From Sympetrum striolatum (Eukaryota > Arthropoda > Insecta > Odonata > Libellulidae): DNA of 64,000 bases. Location of the stretch: NCBI GenBank assembly GCA_947579665.1, contig OX388350.1:40209393-40273392 (forward strand). Direction: 5' to 3'. Shown here in pieces: positions 36,401 to 48,400 of this stretch. The position numbers and the translations under genes are program-made. The notes under the pieces are model-generated. The model worked only from the letters and a program-made list of their open reading frames with translations. It did no database searches and was not told the origin of the DNA. How positions within the stretch are numbered: position 1 is the stretch's first letter; every line of letters starts with the position of its first letter.

Positions 36401-39400
36401 TAGGGGAACACGGCACGATCGGCCGCAGGTCGACAAAGTCGGCTCCCATGTCCCTGCAGAACTCCCACAACCTCGCGTTTAGGCCCTCTATCCCCTGCCA
36501 AACGCGAAGGCCGCAGTCGAACCGAGGAACAATGCTGCAGATGGACAGCTTCATCTCGACTCCAAGCGACTCCCCGACCCGCGCGACCTCAGAATTCAAG
36601 TCCTTTAAAGAACTTAAAATCTCCTCGGACGTACGGGAACAGGCATCGTTGACGCCGACATGGGCTACCACCCGCAGACTAGAGCAACTAGTACCCGCGA
36701 CCGCCGCACGAACCGCACCCGTGACGTGGGCCACTTGCCCCGAGGGAACACACCAAGATGTGACCCTCATATCACCACCCTCCCGTTCTGCCCTATTCCG
36801 CAAAGGGGCCGCTACCCGCCTGACGTTCGAGCTCCTTATTTACATACATTAATATTTCAAAGATACAAATAAACTCAGAGAACTAATGTGACTCAAATTC
36901 TAAGAGGCAGAAATTCATCAGTTTCCTACTTAGTATGTAACCGCAAATACTGATCTTTTCTAGTTCAAATTAAGAATTGAAATGTGGCTGATGAATTCAG
37001 TTTTTCATTTTTGAAGAAGTTGGATTCAACATCAGCAAGAATTTCCTTCAATCACACAAAATCTTCATTTTATATGGGAGCTAAAACAGAACTTTAAAAA
37101 ATAATGAAAATAAATAAAAAATGCGTACTGTATTAATGCCCCCAATAGGGTACTGGTTGATGGGCGACTCTTTCATCCTTTCTGACTGCTGAAGCTTCAA
37201 GCCGGGATCCTTGGGTAATTTTCCTCCATCATGGTCCTAAATTTAGTAAAATGATAAAAATAAAATCTATTAATTTAATAAGCTGATAAAAAGCTCTACT
37301 CAAATGCTGTTAATGCTAATTTGAGATGTAAAAATAATTATTCAAGAAGTTATAAGTGAATTTAATGAAAGATAATAGATATGGTATACAAAAGAAAAAT
37401 AAACTCCTCACTAAACAGAGACTAGTATACAAAGCTATGTAAGACAAAAAGAAAACTTTTAAGCAGTAGATTGTTGGCACAAAAGGTTGAAAGGAATAGT
37501 TTTCCATTAAAACCTAAAAGATATTTCATTTGATGATGAAACAACATCATTTATCAGAGCTCTGCCTATAAATCATTGAAAATGAAAAAAGAAAAGAAAA
37601 TGCTCCAGAGGTTGCTCCTCTAAAGAATTACTTCTTAAAAACTTAATACCATAAATTGCACTAAATTGTGTAAAAAGCAATTCTTCCTTGTGACTACAAA
37701 TCACAACAAATTTACACTATTTCCCACAAGACAATAAATCACTACTTGCCATGAACTTAGACCACATGCTCTACTGAATTTATAAAATAAGCACTTATGA
37801 TTTCAATTAAAAATTATAGTCAAGGGAAACTCAAAAAGATATAAACTTACAAAAGGTAAGTCGCAGAAGAGGATCCCAAACCTCTTTGACGCTTCGGCAT
37901 AAGTCGGAACGTGGGGATGAGCTTGGACCTTTTTAGAATTGTGATTCTTCTTTTCAGAATCACCAATGATCTCAAACTCATCCTTCTCTCCTAAAGCCAT
38001 TGTTACATCACAATCCATTTTTTCATCGTCATCAATTATTTCATCACAATCCATCTTCTCATCTTCCACTTCAGGAGGAGATTCTTTAGTTGCAACTACA
38101 GCTGCCTTCTTTCCGCGATGAGGTTTCTTCAAGTTGCTTTTTTCCATCATGAAATCTAAAAGCTCGGTAAAAAATACCATCTGAAAATGAATCAAAACCG
38201 GTTAGCAGTTACAATAATTGTAATTGATTTCTAACCACCCGCTTCGAAACAAGTGATATCTTCCTGTAGTCTTTTATATTATTTTTTAATGGAAATAGGC
38301 ACCCCCAATAACATCCATTTTAATAACAACATACAAACAAAGACAAAAGATTAATAAATTCTATCATATTCGGCCGTACTTTGTGTAACAACATTCTAAA
38401 AGGAGAGTAAAAGAACTTCATAAATTTCCTCACTTATATTGGCGCAAGGCCATTCAAAAATGATGAACACAAACGCCCATGCCCTAGTACTGAAAAATCC
38501 AGATAGCCAGGACTCAAACCCAGGATGTCAGTGTTAGAAAGCCAGCAAGCTAAGCATTCTTGGCAGGAGGTTGGCAATTGGGAAATTTATTAACTAACTT
38601 ACAGTGCTCAACAAAAATATTTTTTTATTGTAAGACTAGCTCATAGGATTCTAAACTTTTTCCCCATGGACCCCTATTAATTTTGCAGCCTGTCTAATGT
38701 TGAATTTTTCTGTTAAAAAGCCATATCTAGTTTCCATTTGATTATATTATCCTTTGAAATGTGATATTTAGCTTCTAAAAACTCTGAAACTTTCAAATAA
38801 ATTTCAATTGAAAATAAATCTAGGGCCCCCTATTTTCTATGTTTCTTACATGACATAGACTCCCTGTTAATCAATACGGACCCTTGGGGGCCCAAATGGA
38901 ACACTTTGGAAACCTATGCTCTTGGTGAACCATAAAATATTTTGAATGAAAGGAACTTGTATTTAACGAAAATAATTAAGTTGGGGCACAAAAAATGAAA
39001 GATAAAAGTGGAAAAATTATATTTGAGTGAGCAGTGAAGGAAGTGTTATCAGGACAATGGAAAAAATCATTACACTCAGGAAAATTTAACTGCATGTATG
39101 AAAGATATACTGATGGCCTTCATTGCAGATAATTTAATGAATATATCTACATATAATAAAACTACATACAAAATACATATAATTAATAATAAGTTTGGAA
39201 ATCAAAGTGAAAATATTTCAGTTATGCCATAAAATTAACAGCCAAAAATATATCTTGGAAGATAATGATGACACACTTTGTATATGCATGCATTTTCTTA
39301 CCGTTTTTCTATTTTTCAATGTTTTGAGTGACTCAATGGTCATGAGAAGCTGCTGAGCAATCAAAATACAGGCCTCTCCACCATAGGTTCCATGAGCAAG

Positions 39401-42398
39401 AGCATTCAACCAATCACTTTTTCCTATGCTCTGCAATGAAATTCAAAAGAAATGTTATCACATAACAACACAAATTGAAAGCAATATTATTTATAGCTGG
39501 TATCAAGAATGAGAATTTTAAATTCTTACCATTACAGCCGAATTCTGTGACAGCATAGGCGTGGGTTTGTAACCATATTTACGGATAGCCTGGATTTTAG
39601 AATTACTCCTGCCGTGTCTGATGAAACAAAATACATCACTTGATTACTAATAGGATCTGAATTCAATGCTCAGTAACTGCCTAAAAGAAAGTGCATTTGA
39701 ATAGCACTTAATCATAATAAATTAAGGCAGTATTTAGATGAAAATCTACATCATGGTTAATATGTTACATGATACTGCTACATATAATATCAAACTTACG
39801 AAAAACCATCGTCATTGGAAACTACACAGGAAAGCCAATTCGTCAGCCACACTACACTTGAAATGAGACCACGAGGAAAAACATCTATCGGAGCTCCTGT
39901 GTCGTTCAAATCCCAGATTTTGAGCAGACGATCACGACCTCCAGTTACTAAGTACTTCGGATATGATTCTTCTGTGTCTTCCTTCTTATCAGGATCACAG
40001 GTTGCCAGAGTTAGAGCTGCGTGAAATTTAGGAGAGGTTAATTGATGTTGCATAACAAAGGGACAAAAGATAACAACTGAGTCCTAACTTGGGCATTTGA
40101 TGAGAAAAGAATGCCAATAAGTTAATAACTGGAATACACATGCCCAATTATTCGCCAAGAATTTCACAAATTATAAACATGGTAGGTCACTTCTAAAGAA
40201 ATAAATAATGAATTGAACTAACAATGTCTACTTATCAAGAAAATTTTTATGTTTATGAGTTTCATGGAAACTAAAAATGCATTTAATAGAATTATCATAC
40301 TTATGATATTTTTATTATTTACCAAAGCTACATAGAAGATAGAAATGGGGCTCAAATACAGTTTTTCCACTTTCTAGGGAGATATTCTAACCAATAAGCT
40401 ACATTCAGCATCAATACATCTTCTTTTTTAGAGATGCTTTAAGATATGTTAAGGTACATTCTTCCTCATGGTGAATCAAATTTCATTCCATCTTCTATAT
40501 TCTACCATATTCTACCATATTAAATGTTAATGATTGACTTTTGTCAGAGTTTCTTTTTCATAAACAAATGAATATTTTACTTCAAGAGTAAAAGATAGAT
40601 TGAGTTATAATATATGTTTTAAGTCTTTGAAATTCATATTTATTAAGGAGAAAAGGAACATGGCTTCGCTAATACAATAGAGTTAAAAGGTCCTAATTAG
40701 AGTTAGAAAACTTTTAGTTAAGTGAAATTCATTTTAAAATAATGTTTTTACATTAGTGCAGCAAGAAGAACTCTTAACACCCGCTGGTGGTGGGTATTTT
40801 TGCATGGCAGGCTTGCTTGCAAAGAAGACTTCTTTGACTCTTAAACTCTAATTCACTTTTTAACTTAATAACTGTAATGGATTTAAAATCCATATGTAAG
40901 ATATTCTAAGATAAAAGATAATTACATAGTATTTGCTCTAAAAATTAGTCACTATCATAATCTGTGAACAAAAATCCAACTTTGGTTAAAAGTGCTTTGA
41001 CAGCTTAGGTAATTTCGTACATTGCCTCCCACCGGGAATCGAACTCAGGACCACTTTTAACCAAAAGCAAATGCGCTGTCTAGATGAGTATAAGGGAGCC
41101 CCTGACTTTGAACTACAACAATACAGTTAATGGACACCATTCCCTTACCTGTGACAGCATTTGTATGAGCCAAAAATACTTGATATGGGCGTATAAACGT
41201 TCTTTGAACTCCGTTCACTGTTTGGTCCACTTTTAAAAGGGATGATGACGTATTCAAATCCCACAATGCAACTAGTCCATTGGTAAAACTCCCTGCCAGG
41301 ACACGATGAGTTTTCCCTAATAAACTCCAGGAAAGACACAAGCACTGCCAATTATTTCTCTCATCAGCAGAGTCTTTAGGGCTTTCCAAAATCAATGTAA
41401 CTACGGGAGAAGCTTTATAAATAGGCCACGAGTTGGAACCAATTTCTTTGGTATTATTAGTGCATGTTTGGGATGTTTCAGCAGGGCAAGATTTTGACTT
41501 GGAAGATGGAGATTGCAAGGCACTTGGATCATCCTCCCCATTGGTACCATCAACAATGGTGGAAGGATGTTTGTCGGAACATTCCGACTCAGTCTTTACA
41601 TCACAAGAATTCTCATTGCTACTCGTCCCTTCCGTTACTTCATTTACTGGAGAACACTTTCCATTTTCAGAAACAGTTCCGGGTGTATTGTTTTTATCAC
41701 TGCTTGCGACGAAGGTGTGACTGATGTAAGAAGGGTCTTGGGGTTGGTCTGGAGTTAACTCGGAGGGAAACGGCACTGAAAAAATTCTTACTGTTCCGTC
41801 ACTACAGCCGGCAGCAAGAACTCCTAACCTTCTTAAAGGTCTGGACTCTTTATTTTGCTCAGATTTTGATTCTGTTTCAGAACAATCTGAATTGCTATTA
41901 GAGATGGGTAACTCGTCATAACATCCTGAGGGACACCATTCTAAAGACCAAGCCGTACCAAAGTCATGGGCTATTCCAAGAACCATGCGAGGAGGCTTGT
42001 TGATTCCACTAAAAATAGAGAAGCAGTAATAAAAAATTATAGAAAGTTATCATAATAAAATACCCATACATAAGCCTTATTCAAGAAAACAAAACTAACA
42101 TGATAAAAATTTACAACAAGGAGGCTTGATTATTTCTCAGACTTCATCTTTACTATAAATTTGAACATTGTCTACTGTATCAACAGCCTGGTGCTTGTGT
42201 TTCTAGATCATAAAAAATTACAAATTAAGGCAAAGGCTTTTGAAATTAAAGAATATGCATTTTTACTTTCTCCCTATACGTAGTATAGAGAAAGTATTGT
42301 ATTCGCAAAAAAATTCGATCTCCAGATTTCGACGGAAATAGATGTTTTGGGGCCCATAGAGCATGTTTAAGCTATTTTCCCGAACATGTCTGTCTGTG

Positions 42399-42429
<31 letters not shown>

Positions 42430-45400
42430 GGTTAAAAAGTTTGTGTGCGCTCTATCTTAAAAAGTAATTATCCGATCATTTTCAAAATTCATATTTAGGA
42501 TTTCCCTAACAATGCCAAGAGTTGATTAGTTTTTGGAGAATATCGCTAAACCGGAAGTTACGGTTTATCCGGAACAAATTTTTGTTTCTTAAATATCTCT
42601 GTAAGAATGCAATATAGGTATATACAATAACATACAAAAGTTATAGATAATGTACTTTACTACAACTTTTGTATAAAAATTTTTTTCATAACACTGATTG
42701 TTTAGGAGTTATTCTTCAATAATGGTTAACCGGAAGTTGTTGTTTACCCAGAAAAGGAAGTTTTTCATACATATCTCTGTCAGAATGCAATATAGGTATA
42801 TAGATTTACACACAAAAATTGTAGATTATGTATTTTACTACAACTTTTGTATAAAACATTTTTTCGTAACACTGATCGTTTAGGAGTTATTCCCCAATAA
42901 TGGTTAACTGGAAGTTGTTGTTAATCCAGAAATGGAAGTTTTTCATACATATCTCTGTCAAAATGCAATGTAGGTATATACAATTATGTATCAAAGTTCT
43001 AGATAATGGTTTTTACTACAACTTTTGTATGAAACATTTTTTCGTAACACTGATTGTTTAGGAGTTATTCTTCAATAATGGTTAACCGGAAGTTGTTGTT
43101 TACCCAGAAAAGGAAGTTTTTCATACATATCTCTGTCAGAATGCAATATAGGTATATACATTTACACACCAAAATTGTAGATTATGTATTTTACTACAAC
43201 TTTTGTACAAATCATTTTTTCGTAACACTGATTGTTTAGGAGTTATTCCCCAATAATGGTTAACCGGAAGTTGTTGTTAATCCAGAAATGGAGGTTTTTC
43301 ATACATATCTCTGTCAAAATGCAATGTAGGTATATAAAATTATTTACAAAAGTTATAGATAATGTACTTTGGTACAACTTTTGTATGAAACATTTTTTCG
43401 TAACACTGATTGTTTAGGAGTTATTCTTCAATAATGGTTAACCGGAAGTTGTTGTTTACCCAGAAAAGGAAGATTTTCATACATATATCTATCAGAATGC
43501 AATTTTGGTATATACAATTATGTACCAAAGTTGAAGATAATGTTTTTTACTACAAAGCTTGTATGAAACATTTTCCTGTAACACTCATTGTCTTAGAGTT
43601 ATTTATATATTACCGGCATAGGCTTATGTTTTCAATAAATACGGAGAAAGTCATGTGTTGGCCACATCAGATTTTTTTAAATAGCAGTGGACAGAAGAAT
43701 CTAAAATGGGATACAAGGTCAGCATGTGATTGAACAAGATCTTCAAACAAACTTAAGTAACTCCCTATTCCATTGAAAAAATTAACCTGAGATAAACCAC
43801 ACAACACTGGATAAAAAATAACATACCTAGTCCAAATACAATTCAAAAGACTTACAATTCATCATTTGTAATAGGTCCAAAGTCCCAGATTTGGATAAGG
43901 CCTTTCCCTATTTCCTTCGGAGGGAGCACTGGATGGTAGGCATCAAAGTCTGGCGTACAACTCACAGCCATATACTGTGACACAACAGTACCTCTTTTTT
44001 TAGATTCCCTGGGCTTATAGCAGTGCATGTACAGTGACGTTGGACACCATGCCTGGGCCCAAACTGGTCCACCAGCAAACAGGGTGATAAAACCTATGGC
44101 AAAAACATCTTTGCAATAATCCAGCCAGATAATTTAGAGAGATTTAAACCTTGCTTATTAGAAACTAACTAACTTTAAAAGAATACATTATTATTCTGAT
44201 ATACAGTCAGTTGTCGACTCTCACAACCATTGTAAAGAAAGAAATATTGGAACACGGCTGTAAATGAATTCAAGTTTAAAATCCCCAAAAGCTGTCTTTG
44301 TCACTGTTCCTACTCGTACTTTCCAGCAGTCGAATAAAGCAAAAAAAGGAATGCCACATTCCACACAACCATGTTTGATTTCAAAAGACAGGTCTTAAGT
44401 CAATTTGGATGCAAGACGGATATTAATAGTTTTTTGCTAGATATTGATAGAAATAATTTCTTTCAAAAATTTCAATTTCAAAAGTTCAAAAATGAAGGCT
44501 GCTGAATTTAAAAATATATTTATAACTTCTTTAATTTAAAATCAATAAAAAATATGTTATTTATAATCTTTGTGTTTTTTATTCTTGCAGCTTTCCTTAA
44601 ATTATTTTTATACCCTTTTACCATCTCTCAGCATATCTTTTAAATAAATATTAATTTTCTTAGTTGGCTATTTGTAAAAAAATATTGTCTTTGTTTATAA
44701 TAAATTTAGAATTTAAATAAATATTAATTTTCTTAGTAGGCTATTTAAAATATTTTTTATTGTTTTTGTTTGGACATGCACTACCCACACCATAAGTCAA
44801 TGACTGACTTTATAGGATTATTGGCTTGATGACAATATTACTAAGTCTACAGAAATTTGATTTTCTTTTCCTTTTTCTATCCTGTATAAGTATAGGAGTG
44901 TATTTTATACTTGTATCTATGAAGAATGTGTTCAGTATAGTGGAAAGGTGAGGATATGGGAATTGAGGAAGAGTTTAAAACATTGTATGTTGATGGGAAA
45001 GTTGTTTTATGGAAATTTACCTATATGGACAAGCGTTAATGCATTAGTGATTCTTCTAAGGCAATATATGCACTTTCTTCATGTATGAGAATAAGAATTG
45101 TGACTGCAGTCAAAAGGAGCTTCTGTGAGTGGTTTCCCTCTCACCCCAAGGGTAAATTCCAGACAGATGACAAGTGTTTCTCTGGATTCAAGTCATGCAA
45201 ATTTTTCAAATTTCATATAATTTTAACTATATATGCAATGTAATTTTTTTTCAAAATTGCACAGAAGAGGGATTGATGCAGCATGGTAGTTTAGCAGTTG
45301 AAATACCTGCCAGGAAAGTGGGAGACTTTTTTTCACTTTTGTTTATTCTTGTGTGAAGATGACTACAATAGACTATAACGAATCCTAAACTTAGTATTCA

Positions 45401-48400
45401 ATTATAAATTTAGCCCAGTTTTAATTTTATACTGCAGTGATAACAATTACAACTAATCATGTGGCTACTCTGATAGACATTAGCTATACCTCACACATGA
45501 CAACCTTCACACAGAGAAATTGGAGGAAATTTATATTCTTACAAATGTATACCTGATTGAGAGCTTTTGTTGGATTCCACTTGAGGTGGCTCAACAGCTG
45601 ACTCAAACAGAGACAATTGCTGCCATGGCAATGAATTCCTAGCTTGAGGTCCACCTGGAGGAGGAGTAGATTGGTCTGAAGAAATTTCCATCCTTGCAAA
45701 CAAAGCAGAACTCCTAGCTTTGGGTAAATAAAGTTCTGCTTCTTTCTCATCAAGAAAAGTCAAGTCTTTCGCATTTGTCCTCCAATCTGGATACAGTGGT
45801 AGATGAGAGTAATGTTCAAGTTGACTGTAAGAAAGATAATTTTTGTTACAGTATGACATAATGTGAAAATATATAATGTGAAAAACCTAAAGAAAAAGCA
45901 AAAAAGGAAAGTTTAAGAGAAATTTCAACATCGGACATTAAAACGGAAATAAAAAATACCATATGCGCTTATACGGAATATGGTTTCATATTCTGCTAAG
46001 TGTACAAATGGATTTTAATCACATTATTATAGCCTACAAGTAAGTTCTGTCTTTGGCATATTGAAATTATTGAATTTGCAGGAATACAAATTAAAAATCA
46101 GAGCAAAGTTATATTTAGAGCCTTATAACTATTTTTAAATAATAAACACATGGAGGAGCTAGAATGAAATGATCACCAAAATGTGAAAAAGGTGAAAAAA
46201 TCTCAAAGAACTCCTACAGTCATTATCATTCCTTTACTATACGAGTAAAAGTTGCTTGCATACTGCAAGCATGAGTTTAAAGTAGTATTCTTTGCAAATA
46301 CTTAATAAAAATCTTAAAAGAATTACCATGTATAACTTATGTTCACATTCCTGGCTGTAGAGTTTCAACCTTCTCGGTAAATGAATCATAAATAATTTTA
46401 GGTTTGCGCTAAATGTTTCAAATAGTATATATGCCTGCTGTCAAACCCACGACCTTTTGGAAGATTTGAATTCATAAAACACACTGGTACATAAAAAACT
46501 TATTTAATGCAATGTTTGAAGTTGATATCATACCGGGAAGGTCCTGAAATAAGATTCCGTTATCCCCGTATGAAATGCATAGGGTAATGTAAGCGGCTCA
46601 CTGGGATCAAACCAAGGACCATCAGGGAACTTAAAAAAGCTTATATAAAATATATTCATGATCTCTATCTACATGCTGAATTTCAAGTTTCTATCTTACC
46701 GTGAAGTGATTGAAAAAATCTTAAAAATCGCCGTAATACAATTTAAATAGGGGAATATTTGCCCTGACCTAGCGTCGAACCAAGGATAATCCTCAAAATT
46801 GTCTTTATGGTTTTCGTCACATATTCAGGACTTCTAGGGATCCCTAGAATTTCAACACTCTATTTGCCGGGAAGTTCCTCAAACAATTTTTGAAAATTCC
46901 CACAATGTATCTTTATGGAGAAAATCAGGATTTTGGGGCCTTCTGGGATCGAACCCATAGTCAGAATGATCGATTTCTCACTTTTCCTGGGGGTTTCACG
47001 TTAGGGCGTATATGCTATAAAAATGTTAAGTCATTGACGCTTGCGGTTTAGCCTATGAATTTGTATCCTATCTATATATCTATTATACGAGTAAAATGTT
47101 CCTTGCATTCTGCAAGCATATTGATAACACAAATTTGAAGTAGGCATCATATTGAGAGATTCCTAAAAAAAAATGGATTGAAAATATTCTTAAAATTCTC
47201 TGCATTTTATCCGTCCGGCATCGAATCTGGGTCTGCCTGGTGATACTTACTATGCAGCACAATGGAATATCATCATCTCTAACTATGTGTGAAAATTCAA
47301 GCAGGAATAATTGCTGCAACTGCCTCAAACGACGACCTACTTTTCACATATATTCCTTATGTGGGAAAGTGTAATGTGCTCTGGCATCGAACCCAAGAAC
47401 AGCATGGTCTTATCTATTTTTTTTTCTTAAACCAATTTTTAACATACAACTTCTAGCCAAGCAAGAACTTCCTATCATTTCGATAAGTGCATAAAAAAAA
47501 ATAATGAAAAACTACCTCAATGTATTTTAAAAGGCAGATTTTTGCATTGTCCTAGTATCGAACCCAGGATTTTTTCCATGAAAGTCATTTATGTTTTCGA
47601 TTGATCATGACCATATATATAGGCTCCTTGAGTTTTTATTCTCTACCTATCCGGGAAGTAATTTTTTTTAATTCCCAAAAATCAAAGCAATGCTTTTAAA
47701 TGGAAAAAATCAGGACTTTGGAGCCCTCTGGAATCGAACCCATGACACTGTGGTTCAAAATCGCATTTTTTCTGGTTGTTACACGTTATGGCCAATACGT
47801 TGTAAAAATTTCAAGTTAATGACGCTTGTGGTTTAGCCTGTGAATTAGTATCCTATCTATCTATCTGGCTATATGAATGAATCGGGAGAAGCGTCTATAT
47901 ATAATAGATATCTACTATATATAATTTATATATAAATGAATGAATCCAGAGAAGGAATTATATATAATAGATATATGATATTTACTTTAAAATAACATGC
48001 CATCAAATGTAATAATAAATAGCATGTCAAATAAGACATGCAGTCAAGCCATTTGCAACACCGTTCACGTGTTTACTATGCACAATGTATATAGAGTTTT
48101 ATATGTGCATTGTATACAAAATGGCAGTAGTTGTTTACACAATAAGTCCAACATAAGTGCAGTCATTAACCAATTCAAAATCGGTCATTTAAAAAGTTTG
48201 ATGGGCAGGCCAATCCCCTTTCAATTAAAAGCTATCAGCCAACAGTTAATTCTGTATGAAAGCTCTCGTGCTTTCCTGTCGTATGCTGCAGATGGAGTCA
48301 TCTCGGGTTCTCCACCAGGTTAGATATTCTGTTACCAACGTTTCCATGGCTGATTAACTCAACGCCCTGAAGTTGATGGCAGAATCAGCCATGGAAATGT

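Larger units (their letters stand above)
33996..36833 (-). mobile_element. CR1-type non-LTR retrotransposon, defective, in the last intron
   Basis: On the minus strand the order is an SGNH-like ORF1 remnant, an APE endonuclease, a connector, and the thumb/C-terminal part of a reverse transcriptase. A 3' end follows with a 'ccccctgccacatgcc' block and a short TGTAGA-type terminus with no poly(A). This is the layout of CR1 elements. The copy lies in the same orientation as the host gene. It cannot be autonomous: the RT core is deleted and the connector carries a 175-bp duplication. Confidence 0.85.

Noticed and set aside
36097..36852. 251-codon plus ORF
   Set aside because: It is the reverse-strand shadow of the CR1 ORF1 and endonuclease coding regions.
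40490..40530. Short repeat 'tctaccatat'
   Set aside because: Two to three copies of a 10-12 base word; simple-sequence slippage.
41433..41758. Plus-strand ORFs of 81-95 codons
   Set aside because: They are shadows of GTF3C2-like exon 8.
42698..43733. Four similar plus-strand ORFs of 61-107 codons
   Set aside because: They recur because the 178-bp tandem unit is read repeatedly. There is no start context, and the sequence is a repeat element in an intron.
46236..47895. CRISPR-like array because of regular spacing
   Set aside because: Units are about 170 bp and repeat over their whole length, the host is a eukaryote, and no unique spacers exist.
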